From an uncultured Bacteroidota bacterium (lineage in GTDB: Bacteria > Bacteroidota > Bacteroidia > AKYH767-A > OLB10), in NCBI GenBank assembly GCA_900696575.1, contig CAADHD010000018.1, positions 19,725 through 83,724 on the forward strand: a stretch of DNA of 64,000 bases, given 5' to 3'. Within the stretch, counting starts at the first letter, position 1. The number at the start of each line of letters is the position of its first letter. Both the position numbers and the translations under genes were made by a program. The notes under the pieces are model-generated. The model was not told the DNA's origin and did not search any database. It saw only the letters and a program-made list of their open reading frames with translations. Positions 33,501 through 42,044 of the stretch are shown here, piece by piece.

Positions 33501-35951
33501 AGCCGCAAAAGCTATTTGCATTGGAGTGCGTACATCAAAATAAGGTGCCGGAAGTTTTATTCCGTAAAACACGTCCTGAGTGAACAGGTCGAATTGATTC
33601 ATGCGGTTAACCGGTCTTCCGGTTTCATCAAATACGGTAAGCGTTGCGCGCCCTTGCAGAAGACCATTGTCAGCCCAGGATGCATCGGGTTTCATATCGA
33701 AGTAAAGTTTGCCTTCGCTATCGGTTTTGCCTTGCAATAACTGTTTTGGAAATTCTGCCTGTTGTTTCTGTTTGATGTTGAAATTGTAATCAGGAAATTC
33801 TTTACTGTGAAAGTTTTTTCGGTTGAAAGAAATATCAAGTTCGTAATTACGGTCAGCAGCGGGCGAGCCGAAAAGATTTATTGCTTCTGCAGAAACTTTG
33901 ATGGAATCATTTAAGGTGTAAAACGGTTTCATTTCCATCATCTTCACATTGATTCTGTCAGGCATAAACTCTTCCACGCTGATGGTTCCCCATCCAATCA
34001 GTACATCATTTCCGGTATAGGCATTCAGCGTATAAAAACCGGTAAGCGATGAGGCGGGAATTTCGAAACTGAAGTCGGCTGCGCCCTGAGCCGTTAAGTT
34101 TTTGCGGAGCATGACCAATTGCTGCGAAGCGGGTGTTAGAACTGTTAGTTTTACCGGTTCACCGGATACAGGCATCATGCGCGGAGTGCGTACTATCAGG
34201 TTGCAGTTCACTTTTTCACCCGGGCGGTAAAGTTCTCTTTCAAAGTAGAGATAGGCCTCCAGGCCATTGGGGGTGTCGCGTTTGCCGCCAACATCAAAGC
34301 GCGAGGTTTCGTTGCGGTGATCGTTAAAGACGAGATAGCTGAAATCGTCTGCAGTACCTGCCGTAATCATGCCGACTGAAAAACCGGACAAATCGTTTTT
34401 GGTGTTTTTAAAAACAGCAACCCCTTCATTGTTGGTGCGGGCCGTATGCAGTACCTGATTGTTGGTGCTGATAAAACTTACTTCGGCATTGTTAACAGGG
34501 GCAGTTGTGCTGAGTGAGTTTACAAATACCGTAGTTTCATCTTTTGCATTACGGGCTATGATTCCCATATCGGAAACAGCCAGCAGCTTTGTAACATTAA
34601 TCCATTGATCTGTTTCGGAGGCTGCTCTTACAAGATATATTCCTTTGAATTGTTTCTGACCGGCAGGCATAATCTCAATGAGGTTAATTCCGCCCTGCTT
34701 CGGAAGATTTTTTACTTCATAAACTTTTTCATACACCATTTCCGCAAGATGGCTGATGCTGCTGCTTGAGAATTCATAGGCCAACTTATCGCCATCCCAG
34801 TTGCGATAGCGGTGGTCGGCAAGTAAGGAGAGAATATTGTTGGCAAATACTTTTTGAACTGTTACACGGATTTTATCAATATTCAGAATCCTTAATCCGG
34901 CCTGCTTGCCGTCTTTTAGAGAAAGAAACTGTCCTTTAAAGGAAACAAAGCTAAGGTAAGGATCGGGCTGCGCAAAGCTGATGCTGTAGTTGAAATTGTC
35001 AGACAGCGAATAGCCGAAGATGCTCCGGAGTTTCTGATTTATGGTGAGGCTGTAATTGTCTATGGTATTAAAATCGCCAGTGATGGAAAACCCTTCGTTT
35101 GATTCGCTCACTGTAAAATTAACTTTCGGATAAATCGTAATGGCTTCCTGAAGTGAGGACGGAATGACAGACTGGTTGGATGAAACATGAATAAATATCC
35201 GTCCGGCATCAAAGCCTGTTTCCACATGCGTAATTTCAAATTGGCCGGGCGGAGCAAGGGTGCCGCTTGCTTTCATATCGTGACCTGAAACAAAGGAGCT
35301 GTTGGCGCACCTCAATCCTTTTTTAAAAAGCAGTTCCACAGGAACCGGACTCACCGGCATTTCGCCTGATTGGATATTCAGCAAAAAAGAAACCTGATTG
35401 CCCGACAGTTGAGGGACAGAAGAAACTGCGGCCGTTGCGTTGTTCAGATAAACGGTGAACCAATCAGCCGTTTCGGGCTTTTCAATTTCATAATTAAAAG
35501 TTACCAGCGCTCGTACTGCTGGCAACCCGGTAAACGACTTAACCCATGAGAGCGAAACGGATTCTGCATTGAGCCAGGGTGTATGAAAATCAAAAGAAGG
35601 AGGAGTGCCCGACCATCGGCTGTTACTAAGTTTCAGAACAGCGTCATTAAAAGTGGCTTTGTATGCCGTTGACGGACTGAAAGGCTGCATCGGAGAAAAA
35701 GTTAACTCACCGGCAGCCGACCACCGGTACATGCCTTTAACTGCTGGCGAAAAATTTATATAGGCAGTTGTATCCCATAGATTGATTATTGAATCCGCCA
35801 CCAGGGATTTATTGAATCTGAACACAAGGTTTTGCTGCTGCTGGATTTCATCCGTAAAATTTTTTGAGATGATTTTTATTTCCTCGGCTCCCTGCCTACA
35901 GGAAACCATTAGCAACAACACAGCAAAAAATGCAATACGAAAGGCTTTCAT
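30558..35951 (-). CDS. Alpha-2-macroglobulin family lipoprotein with thioester
   Basis: 1797 residues, the largest gene here. A lipoprotein signal (lipobox MVSC, Cys about 18) anchors it in a membrane. N-terminal half: macroglobulin-type beta domains including an MG2 region; then the alpha-2-macroglobulin core with FWSGILTPDANGEAVYTVDIPQFSG; then the thioester motif YGCAEQ (Cys about 1337) leading an alpha/alpha toroid; then a C-terminal beta domain. The Cys-Gln thioester traps attacking proteases, so it probably guards the periplasm or surface. In many bacteria the neighbour is pbpC; here none is seen. A 153-base region separates it from the divergent AraC gene. Confidence 0.93.
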   Translation of the reverse strand: MKAFRIAFFAVLLLMVSCRQGAEEIKIISKNFTDEIQQQQNLVFRFNKSLVADSIINLWDTTAYINFSPAVKGMYRWSAAGELTFSPMQPFSPSTAYKATFNDAVLKLSNSRWSGTPPSFDFHTPWLNAESVSLSWVKSFTGLPAVRALVTFNYEIEKPETADWFTVYLNNATAAVSSVPQLSGNQVSFLLNIQSGEMPVSPVPVELLFKKGLRCANSSFVSGHDMKASGTLAPPGQFEITHVETGFDAGRIFIHVSSNQSVIPSSLQEAITIYPKVNFTVSESNEGFSITGDFNTIDNYSLTINQKLRSIFGYSLSDNFNYSISFAQPDPYLSFVSFKGQFLSLKDGKQAGLRILNIDKIRVTVQKVFANNILSLLADHRYRNWDGDKLAYEFSSSSISHLAEMVYEKVYEVKNLPKQGGINLIEIMPAGQKQFKGIYLVRAASETDQWINVTKLLAVSDMGIIARNAKDETTVFVNSLSTTAPVNNAEVSFISTNNQVLHTARTNNEGVAVFKNTKNDLSGFSVGMITAGTADDFSYLVFNDHRNETSRFDVGGKRDTPNGLEAYLYFERELYRPGEKVNCNLIVRTPRMMPVSGEPVKLTVLTPASQQLVMLRKNLTAQGAADFSFEIPASSLTGFYTLNAYTGNDVLIGWGTISVEEFMPDRINVKMMEMKPFYTLNDSIKVSAEAINLFGSPAADRNYELDISFNRKNFHSKEFPDYNFNIKQKQQAEFPKQLLQGKTDSEGKLYFDMKPDASWADNGLLQGRATLTVFDETGRPVNRMNQFDLFTQDVFYGIKLPAPYFDVRTPMQIAFAAAAKNGNAAVADNVQIEVVKIDWHTAIERTYGSYRYVSQKQERSLSKKTISIPKSGFVMNFTPNESGEYLVRMGKPGSDVFVEENFYAYGWGSSSSTSFEVNTEGSIDIEFDKAIYKPGDKAKVLFKTPFAGRMLVTVERNRVMSYHYLNTDKKSAQLILPVHAGQIPNVYITATLFRPASDNSVPLTVAHGFKPLMVETDKNKLPLKIEAVDQSLSKTKQTIKLKTEAGRRVEMTVAVVDEGIMQIRNTPSPDAYNYFYQKRALETLPADIYPFLMPEYGIRKSSAGGDMMAALQKRVNPLTSKRVNLVSFWSGILTPDANGEAVYTVDIPQFSGSLRVMAVAWNNNSFGSAVHNIRVADPLVISSSLPRFFSPGDTLIMPVTFSNTTAQPVMLNPEIKITGPLTVIDKPDAALSIQPNQEGRTVFKLTAQRQTGNASVEVSAKSSGKTFSEKTDITIRPPASLQKVSGYGVVEPGKKTKVFLSHRYIPSSVSSKLIIARSPVVQFADQLQYLLDYPYGCAEQTISIAFPQLYYADLVKQIKNKPGGVINISVNVRAAISRLQTMQRYNGSLAYWPGGNEENWWATIYAAHFLIEARQAGYDVPSSLLDGLTGYMQTRVKQHSENEYWFYDSQMRKVKHQLASRENLYSLYVLALAGQADLSSMNYYKSKPEVLTEDSRYLLASSYLIIGDRRSFQSLLPPAFTEKATRETGGSFSSYIRDEALALNALLSSDPGHPQVQQMTRHLSEALRKKNYLSTQERAFAFLALGKVMKQQQTGDFTATVKANNKIYELKNEDKTILATGDVSAFEISMSGSGKLYYFWESEGITGDGSFKQEDSYLQVRKSFYDRFGKPVQTLTFNQGDLVVVKITLNNTERSRIENIAIADLLPAGFEIENPRLTALPGMEWIKDLADYDYMDVRDDRIHFFTSISNKTHHFYYMVRAVSSGRFIMGPVMADAMYDGNYRSYHGAGVVTVASKM

Positions 35952-36103
35952 ATAGTTTGTTTGATTAAATCAATGTGTAAATGAAACTAAAGCGGATTAA
36001 AATTATTGAATCTTTCGTTAAATTTTTCCAGATAGCCCGAAGAGTTCTTTGTACATTCAAACTTAAAATCGTTTACGTTTGCAAGCCCAGATAACGTAAG
36101 CTA

Positions 36104-37036
36104 ATGGATACCACCGGCCTTAACCGGATTATTGAAGCCATGACGGTACATTTTCTTGTTGCCGAAACAAGAAAAGTTGTAAAGCCGGTATTCCTTAAAA
36201 ACACCATTGAACAAAAGAGCGTCATAATTAAAATTGAACAGGGAGTTTTCTATGCGGATAAGTCATTGAATCCGGTGCCTGTAAACAGTTTTTATTTTGT
36301 GCCTTCCGGGCAGCCGGTGTTTTTTCAGCATGGAAAATCGGGCAGGGCGAAAGTTTTCGAAAACGAAGGTTTTGCTTCAGCCACCGAGCGCGAAGTATAT
36401 CTCCGTCCTTTAAAAGACAGAAGTAAGAATCAGTTGACGGGCGATGTGTTTTCTATTGTTGGATTTGATGCCCGGATATATAATACGGTTTCGTTTTTTC
36501 AGTTGCTTGGCTTGTCGCCTCTTTTCATTCCTGCCAGTCATGAATTAAGCGTGCTTATGGAGCTGATGATTAAGGAGCAGAATCGCGATAGCATTGGTAA
36601 AGGAAGCATGATTCATAACTTATTGAAAGAACTAACCATTCATATTATCCGCTTTGCATGGGAGCAGCGTAAGCTCAGACCACTTTTCGAAAATCTCAAT
36701 GCCTTGCTTGATTACCGCTTGATAAAACTGATTCAGCATATTGAAAACAATCTTGCCTCCGATTTATCTAATGATAAAATGGCCGGTATTGCCCATATCT
36801 CCGTTGATTATGTAGGGCAGTTTTTTAAAAACTACATGGGCATCAAGCTGCAGGATTACATTGAAAACAAAAGACTTGACAAGGCTTATCATTTACTGCG
36901 CACCACCACGGATAACATACAGGGCATATCCATAAAAGTAGGGTTCCGCGATCAAGCATATTTCAGCCGCAGGTTTAAATTAAAATTCGGGGCCAGCGCC
37001 AAAGAAATCCGAAGGATGGGGCATTCCTTTGTTTAG
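36104..37036 (+). CDS. AraC-family transcriptional regulator
   Basis: 310 residues. The C-terminal 100 residues form the two helix-turn-helix units of AraC/XylS regulators: MAGIAHISVDYVGQFFKNYMG for the first and ISIKVGFRDQAYFSRRFKLKFGASAKEIRR for the second. The N-terminal 200 residues are a sensor domain (possibly cupin-like, VIIKIEQGVFYADKS) of unknown ligand. It is divergent from the alpha-2-macroglobulin gene and might control it; this is inference from position. Its 3' end overlaps the GGGP synthase gene by four bases. Confidence 0.88.
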   Translation: MDTTGLNRIIEAMTVHFLVAETRKVVKPVFLKNTIEQKSVIIKIEQGVFYADKSLNPVPVNSFYFVPSGQPVFFQHGKSGRAKVFENEGFASATEREVYLRPLKDRSKNQLTGDVFSIVGFDARIYNTVSFFQLLGLSPLFIPASHELSVLMELMIKEQNRDSIGKGSMIHNLLKELTIHIIRFAWEQRKLRPLFENLNALLDYRLIKLIQHIENNLASDLSNDKMAGIAHISVDYVGQFFKNYMGIKLQDYIENKRLDKAYHLLRTTTDNIQGISIKVGFRDQAYFSRRFKLKFGASAKEIRRMGHSFV

Positions 37037-37767
37037 ACCGAATGTACCGCTTCGGCTATTTTGAAAATTTGTTCAGGATTTTTCTCAATTGAATTTCCAA
37101 CTACAATTACATCAGCGCCTGCACGTGCTGCTGCTTTTGCTTTAGCTTCAGAATTTATTCCTCCTCCTACAATAAGTGGAATGGAAATTTCATTTTTCAC
37201 TGCTTTTATCATCGCTTCACTTACCGGTTTTTCGGCTCCGCTGCCGGCATCCATGTAAATAAGTTTTAATCCTAGCATTTGTCCGGCCAAAGCCGTATGA
37301 GCGGCCAGATCTGTTTTGCCATGCGGCAACGGTAATGTACCGCTGATGTACTGAACCGAAGTAAGCCTTCCGCTTTCAATAACCATGTAGCCGGTGGGAA
37401 TAATTTCCATTCTGGTTTTCTTCAGGTGCGGAGCGGCTGTTACGTGTTTTCCTATCAGCAACTCAGGGTTGCGGCCCGAAATGAGCGAGAGAAAAAGAAT
37501 AGCATCAGCCTTCTTATCAATTTGCATAACGCTTCCCGGAAAAAGCACCACAGGAATACTGCAGGCTTTCTTTATATCCTTTATACAATCGCTGAATCCG
37601 CCATTGGAAATGTAACTGCCGCCAACAAAAATGAAATCGGTTTTGCATTTTTCTGCGTTACGGCAAAGCGCTATCAATGACTTGCCCGAAATTTTATCCG
37701 GGTCAATCAGAAGCGCAAATTGTTTTCCGGTTTTTTCAACGGATTGGGTTATGCTTTTATAAATCAT
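37033..37767 (-). CDS. Geranylgeranylglyceryl phosphate synthase family protein (group II)
   Basis: 244 residues, a TIM-barrel prenyltransferase of the PcrB/GGGPS family. Key motifs: LLIDPDK, FIFVGGSYIS, YMDAGSGA and IPLIVGGGINS for phosphate binding. In archaea the enzyme makes the first ether bond of membrane lipids from G1P and GGPP; group II members occur in Bacteroidota, where the lipid role is unclear. The chosen ATG (37767) directly precedes IYKSITQSV; the frame to 37782 adds five residues. It converges with the AraC gene. Confidence 0.9.
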   Translation of the reverse strand: MIYKSITQSVEKTGKQFALLIDPDKISGKSLIALCRNAEKCKTDFIFVGGSYISNGGFSDCIKDIKKACSIPVVLFPGSVMQIDKKADAILFLSLISGRNPELLIGKHVTAAPHLKKTRMEIIPTGYMVIESGRLTSVQYISGTLPLPHGKTDLAAHTALAGQMLGLKLIYMDAGSGAEKPVSEAMIKAVKNEISIPLIVGGGINSEAKAKAAARAGADVIVVGNSIEKNPEQIFKIAEAVHSV

Positions 37768-37877
37768 TTTATTGCTTGGCAAATTTGCCTAAAATTTCCT
37801 GCAGGTTGTCATTTCATTAAAACCTGTATTTTCGCTGACAATAACCCGGTATTCCCTAAATATAAAATCCACATCCA

Positions 37878-40610
37878 ATGAAAAAACTACTTATTTCCTT
37901 ATTGGCAATAACATTGCTTGTTGCCCCCACTTCGGTTTATGCGCAAAAGAAACCTTCTGCCCCGAAAAAAATCACTTCCGTTGAAGGAATTACAGAGTAT
38001 GAACTCAGCAACGGATTAAAAGTTCTGTTGTTTCCTGATCCCTCCAAGTCAACCATTACTGTTAATGTTACCTATCTTGTAGGTTCTCGTCACGAGGGTT
38101 ATGGTGAATCAGGCATGGCTCACCTGCTCGAACATTTGGTGTTTAAGGGGACGCCCCGCCATCCTAACATTCCGCAAGAATTGACGGCCCATGGAGCACG
38201 CCCTAACGGAACAACCTGGTTTGACCGCACCAATTATTTTGAAACATTTTCTGCCACTGAAGAAAATCTTCGCTGGGCTTTAGATATGGAAGCTGACAGG
38301 ATGATAAATTCCTTCATTGCCAAAAAAGATTTGGATAGCGAGTTTTCTGTTGTGAGAAACGAATTTGAGTCCGGAGAAAATGATCCCTCGGGGGTATTGA
38401 TGGAGCGCGTTCTTTCTACTGCATATCTGTGGCACAACTACGGAAAGTCAACCATCGGATCAAAAGAAGATATAGAGCTTGTTCCCATTGAAAACCTGCA
38501 GGCTTTTTACCGCAAGTATTATCAGCCCGACAATGCTGTACTTACTGTTGCCGGAAAATTTGATGAAGCGAAAACATTAGCCATGATTAATGAATACTTC
38601 GGTGTAATTCCAAGGCCAACCCGTGTGCTGCAGCCCACCTATACGGTTGAGCCTGCTCAGGATGGCGAACGCCACGTAACGCTGAGGCGCACCGGTGATG
38701 TGCAGGTAACGGCTGCCGGTTATCATATACCTGCAGGCGCTCATCCCGATTATCCGGCAGTTAATGTGCTTGCTGATGTGCTTACCAATGAACCTTCGGG
38801 CCGTCTTTACAAAGCTTTGGTCGAAACCAAAAAAGCAAGCAGTGTTTACGGATTTGCATGGGCATTGAAAGATCCGGGGTATGCCTACTTTGCTGCTGAA
38901 GTACTTAAAGAAAAATCATTAGATGATGCCACCAAAACCATGCTGGATGTTTTTGATAACCTGAAAAACAATCCCATTACTAAAGAAGAAACAGAGAGAG
39001 CAAAAAATAAATTCCTGAAATTTTTTGAACAAACTTACAACAACAGCGACCGTGTAGGGTTAACCCTGAGCGAATACATTGCCAAGGGCGACTGGAGATT
39101 GTGGTTTCATTACCGTGATCAACTGGAAAAAGTAACTGCTGATGATGTAAACCGTGTGGCTCAATTGTATTTTAAACCTTCGAACCGCACCACCGGCATA
39201 TTTATTCCTGATCCTGCACCTGACCGCTCAATAATTACGGCTGCGCCTGACCCTGCTCAGATACTGAGAGATTATAAGGGCAAGCAGGCATTGGCTCAAG
39301 CCGAAGAGTTTGATCCTTCTCCGGCCAACATTATGGCAAGAACAAAAACCGGTGAATTTCCCGGTGGAGCGAAATATGCTTTCCTGAGCAAGTCAACACG
39401 CGGAAACTCCGTTAATGTAAGTATGACCCTGCGGATTGGAAGCGAGAAAACGCTGGAAGGAAAATCTACGCTGGCCCAGTTTGCCGTTTCTATGCTGCGG
39501 AGAGGAACAAAATCAAAAACATTTCAGGAAATAAATGATGCGCTTGATGCGCTTAAGTCTAGTGTAAACATTTTCGGAAATGGCCAAACTATCAATTTAT
39601 CAATACAATCAACAAAAGACAACCTGGCGCCAACCCTGAAAATTGTTTATGAAATTTTACGCGAACCTGTATTCCCTGCTGCCGAACTGGAGAAGCTCCG
39701 CGATGAAGAATTGGCCGGTATTGACCAGCAGCGCAGTGAGCCGCAAGCCATCGCTTCCATTATGTATGACCGCGCTGTAAATTCTTATCCGAAAAATCAT
39801 TTCCGTTATACAATGGATTTTGATGAACAGGTAACCGCCATTAAAGCATTAAAACTTGAAGACATCAAAAAATTCTATGCTGATTATTTTAATGCTGCCC
39901 ATGCCACTGTTTCTGTAGTTGGCCATTTTGATGAGGCCGCCATAAAAACTGATCTGGAAAAAATTCTAAGCAACTGGACAGCCCCTGTTGCCTACACCCG
40001 TGCGCCATCCCAATACTTCAAACCATCTCCTCTTTCTAAAAAAATCAACACGCCCGATAAAGCCAATGCCATGATGCGTGCAGGCTTTAATCTCGAACTG
40101 AATGAAAATGATCCTGACTATGCTGCACTGCTGATTGGCAACTACATGCTTGGTGGCGGTTTTCTGAATTCGCGCTTAGCAGTGCGTATCCGCCAGAAAG
40201 AAGGAATAAGTTATGGAGTTGGTTCTTTCATACAAGCCGACCCGTTGGATAAAGCCGGATCGTTCGGAACATTCGCCATTTATAATCCTGATAATTCTGA
40301 CAGACTTATTGAAGCCTACAAAGATGAACTTGATAAAATGCTGAGAGAAGGGTTTAAAGAAGAAGAATTGAAAGATGCCGTGAAAGGCTGGCTGCAGAGC
40401 CGCAACGTAAGCCGCTCGCAAGACCGCGAATTGGTGGGCCGCCTGAACAACTACCTGTTCCTTGGCCGCACTATGCAATGGGATGCTGATCTGGAAAAAA
40501 AGATTGGCTCATTAACTACAGCACAGGTTAACGAAACTGTTAAACGCTGGATTAAACCGGATCAGCTTACCATCGTTCAGGCCGGAGATTTTGAAAGGAA
40601 GAAACCATAG
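37878..40610 (+). CDS. M16-family zinc metallopeptidase, exported two-domain form
   Basis: 910 residues with a signal peptide (about 22 residues, ending VYAQ). The N-terminal M16 domain contains the inverted zinc site HLLEH (82-86) and the downstream Glu in VRNEFESGEND, so it is active. The C-terminal M16 half (about 490-900) has no HxxEH and acts as the partner lobe, with the R/Y substrate grip in NSRLAVRIRQKEGISYGVG. Such clamshell proteases degrade peptides in the periplasm. A strong terminator follows. Confidence 0.93.
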   Translation: MKKLLISLLAITLLVAPTSVYAQKKPSAPKKITSVEGITEYELSNGLKVLLFPDPSKSTITVNVTYLVGSRHEGYGESGMAHLLEHLVFKGTPRHPNIPQELTAHGARPNGTTWFDRTNYFETFSATEENLRWALDMEADRMINSFIAKKDLDSEFSVVRNEFESGENDPSGVLMERVLSTAYLWHNYGKSTIGSKEDIELVPIENLQAFYRKYYQPDNAVLTVAGKFDEAKTLAMINEYFGVIPRPTRVLQPTYTVEPAQDGERHVTLRRTGDVQVTAAGYHIPAGAHPDYPAVNVLADVLTNEPSGRLYKALVETKKASSVYGFAWALKDPGYAYFAAEVLKEKSLDDATKTMLDVFDNLKNNPITKEETERAKNKFLKFFEQTYNNSDRVGLTLSEYIAKGDWRLWFHYRDQLEKVTADDVNRVAQLYFKPSNRTTGIFIPDPAPDRSIITAAPDPAQILRDYKGKQALAQAEEFDPSPANIMARTKTGEFPGGAKYAFLSKSTRGNSVNVSMTLRIGSEKTLEGKSTLAQFAVSMLRRGTKSKTFQEINDALDALKSSVNIFGNGQTINLSIQSTKDNLAPTLKIVYEILREPVFPAAELEKLRDEELAGIDQQRSEPQAIASIMYDRAVNSYPKNHFRYTMDFDEQVTAIKALKLEDIKKFYADYFNAAHATVSVVGHFDEAAIKTDLEKILSNWTAPVAYTRAPSQYFKPSPLSKKINTPDKANAMMRAGFNLELNENDPDYAALLIGNYMLGGGFLNSRLAVRIRQKEGISYGVGSFIQADPLDKAGSFGTFAIYNPDNSDRLIEAYKDELDKMLREGFKEEELKDAVKGWLQSRNVSRSQDRELVGRLNNYLFLGRTMQWDADLEKKIGSLTTAQVNETVKRWIKPDQLTIVQAGDFERKKP

Positions 40611-40630
40611 CGGCTCTGATAAAAAGAATG

Positions 40631-40662
40631 AAACGGATGCAGCAGCTTGCATCCGTTTTTTA
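40631..40662 (+). terminator. Rho-independent terminator after the M16 gene
   Basis: AAACGGATGC (40631-40640) and GCATCCGTTT (40649-40658) form a perfect ten-base-pair stem with an eight-base loop, ending in six Ts. It overlaps the first TTG of the next long open frame, so that TTG is not its start. Confidence 0.9.
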
Positions 40663-40691
40663 TTTTAGGCCTGCATACCGCTTCTCTTGTT

Positions 40692-42020
40692 TTGAAAAAG
40701 TCTGAATTACGGTTTTTCTTCACTGCTTTATTTGTTGTTCTGTTACATGGTGCATTTTTTATTTATGCGTTAAATCAAAAAAACTATTACCTGCAACCCG
40801 ATTCAACAGAATACCTGAACCAGCGTGATAACCTGCTTGAGTACGGAAGTTTTTATCAGGGAAACCCGGAAGAACCTCACCGGTGGTATTTAGAAACACG
40901 CAGGCCACCGCTGAACGGAATTGTGTTGGCTACCATAAAAAAAATCCATCCTTCAGATATTACTGTTCTGATTTTTCAAAACCTGCTGAGTTGTTTAGTT
41001 CTGATTTTTTTGCTGAAGATTTTAAAAAAACAGTATCCGGATTTTAACCTGCTGTTGCTGATTCCTCCGTTGATTTTTTTTCCTGCCCAGATGATTTACT
41101 CCAATTTCATTATGGCAGAGATGCTTTTTCAGGCACTGATCTGCACGGGGCTTTTTTTTCTTGCTCGGGCAGAAAAAAAACTGTTTCTGTTTTTTGTGTT
41201 CATCACCATGGCCGCATTTGTAAAACCCGTGCTTTATCTATTCTGGATTCCGGCTCTCATTATACTTGTGGTTTTCAGAAAAATTTCCCGATTAAGCCTG
41301 TTTCACTTTTCAGGGGCTGCATTGATGGCGGCAGCTGTACTCTTGCTTTCGTGGTTCAATTATCAGCGTACGGGAGTGTTTGCTTTTTCGTCTGCTTCAG
41401 AAAGTTTTCTTCCTGACTATGTAGTGTTGCCTGTAGTCCATGTTGCCGAAGGAAAAGAGAAGGCCAATGAAGTTCATGCTTCGGTTCAACAAACTGCCCG
41501 GCAGAAAAAAAATTATACTGAATATCATCGTTCACTCATCAACCAAAGCATTAATGTCATAAAGCAATATCCATTCGCTACAGTAGTTTTATGGGCAAAA
41601 GGAATGGTATTGTTTTTTACTGATCCGGGCAGGTGGGATGTGCTGGCATTTCAGAATAAAAAACCGGAAGAACATCAGGATGGATTTTTTCACATATTGA
41701 AATCACAAGGTATAAGCAAAGCATTAAATCATTTGATGAATCAGGGGACTGGTTTAACGCTTTTCACGCTGGCAGGAACATTGATAAATGGTGTTCTCTT
41801 TTTCTGCTTCCTGATTTTTCTGAAGGATGAACGATATCCGTTTCTTTTCCGTCTGATGGCGGCTGTTATTGTTTTTTATCTGGCATTTATGACAGGGCCT
41901 ATCGGTAGTGCCAGGTATCGTGTATCTGTTTTTCCTTTACTGTTGATGGCTCTTCCTTCCGGATGGTTTTATCTGAAAGAAGTTTTTGAAAAGTTCGCAC
42001 TTGGTAAAAAGGCAGGTTAA
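40692..42020 (+). CDS. Multi-pass membrane protein, ArnT/GT39-like glycosyltransferase candidate
   Basis: 442 residues with about ten transmembrane helices. The first periplasmic loop has YLQPDSTEYLNQRDNLLEYG, an acidic pattern like the DD/DE motif of dolichyl-phosphate-sugar-type glycosyltransferases (ArnT, Pmt). A further RRPPLNG fits that class. Probable role: transfer of a sugar from a lipid carrier to a surface molecule. The frame opens at a TTG at 40647 inside the terminator; I prefer the TTG at 40692, where MKKSELRFFF would begin. No ATG is available near the N-terminus. The lnt gene follows by 24 bases. Confidence 0.6.
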   Translation: MKKSELRFFFTALFVVLLHGAFFIYALNQKNYYLQPDSTEYLNQRDNLLEYGSFYQGNPEEPHRWYLETRRPPLNGIVLATIKKIHPSDITVLIFQNLLSCLVLIFLLKILKKQYPDFNLLLLIPPLIFFPAQMIYSNFIMAEMLFQALICTGLFFLARAEKKLFLFFVFITMAAFVKPVLYLFWIPALIILVVFRKISRLSLFHFSGAALMAAAVLLLSWFNYQRTGVFAFSSASESFLPDYVVLPVVHVAEGKEKANEVHASVQQTARQKKNYTEYHRSLINQSINVIKQYPFATVVLWAKGMVLFFTDPGRWDVLAFQNKKPEEHQDGFFHILKSQGISKALNHLMNQGTGLTLFTLAGTLINGVLFFCFLIFLKDERYPFLFRLMAAVIVFYLAFMTGPIGSARYRVSVFPLLLMALPSGWFYLKEVFEKFALGKKAG

Positions 42021-42044
42021 ACATTTTTTACATCTTTGGCATTG

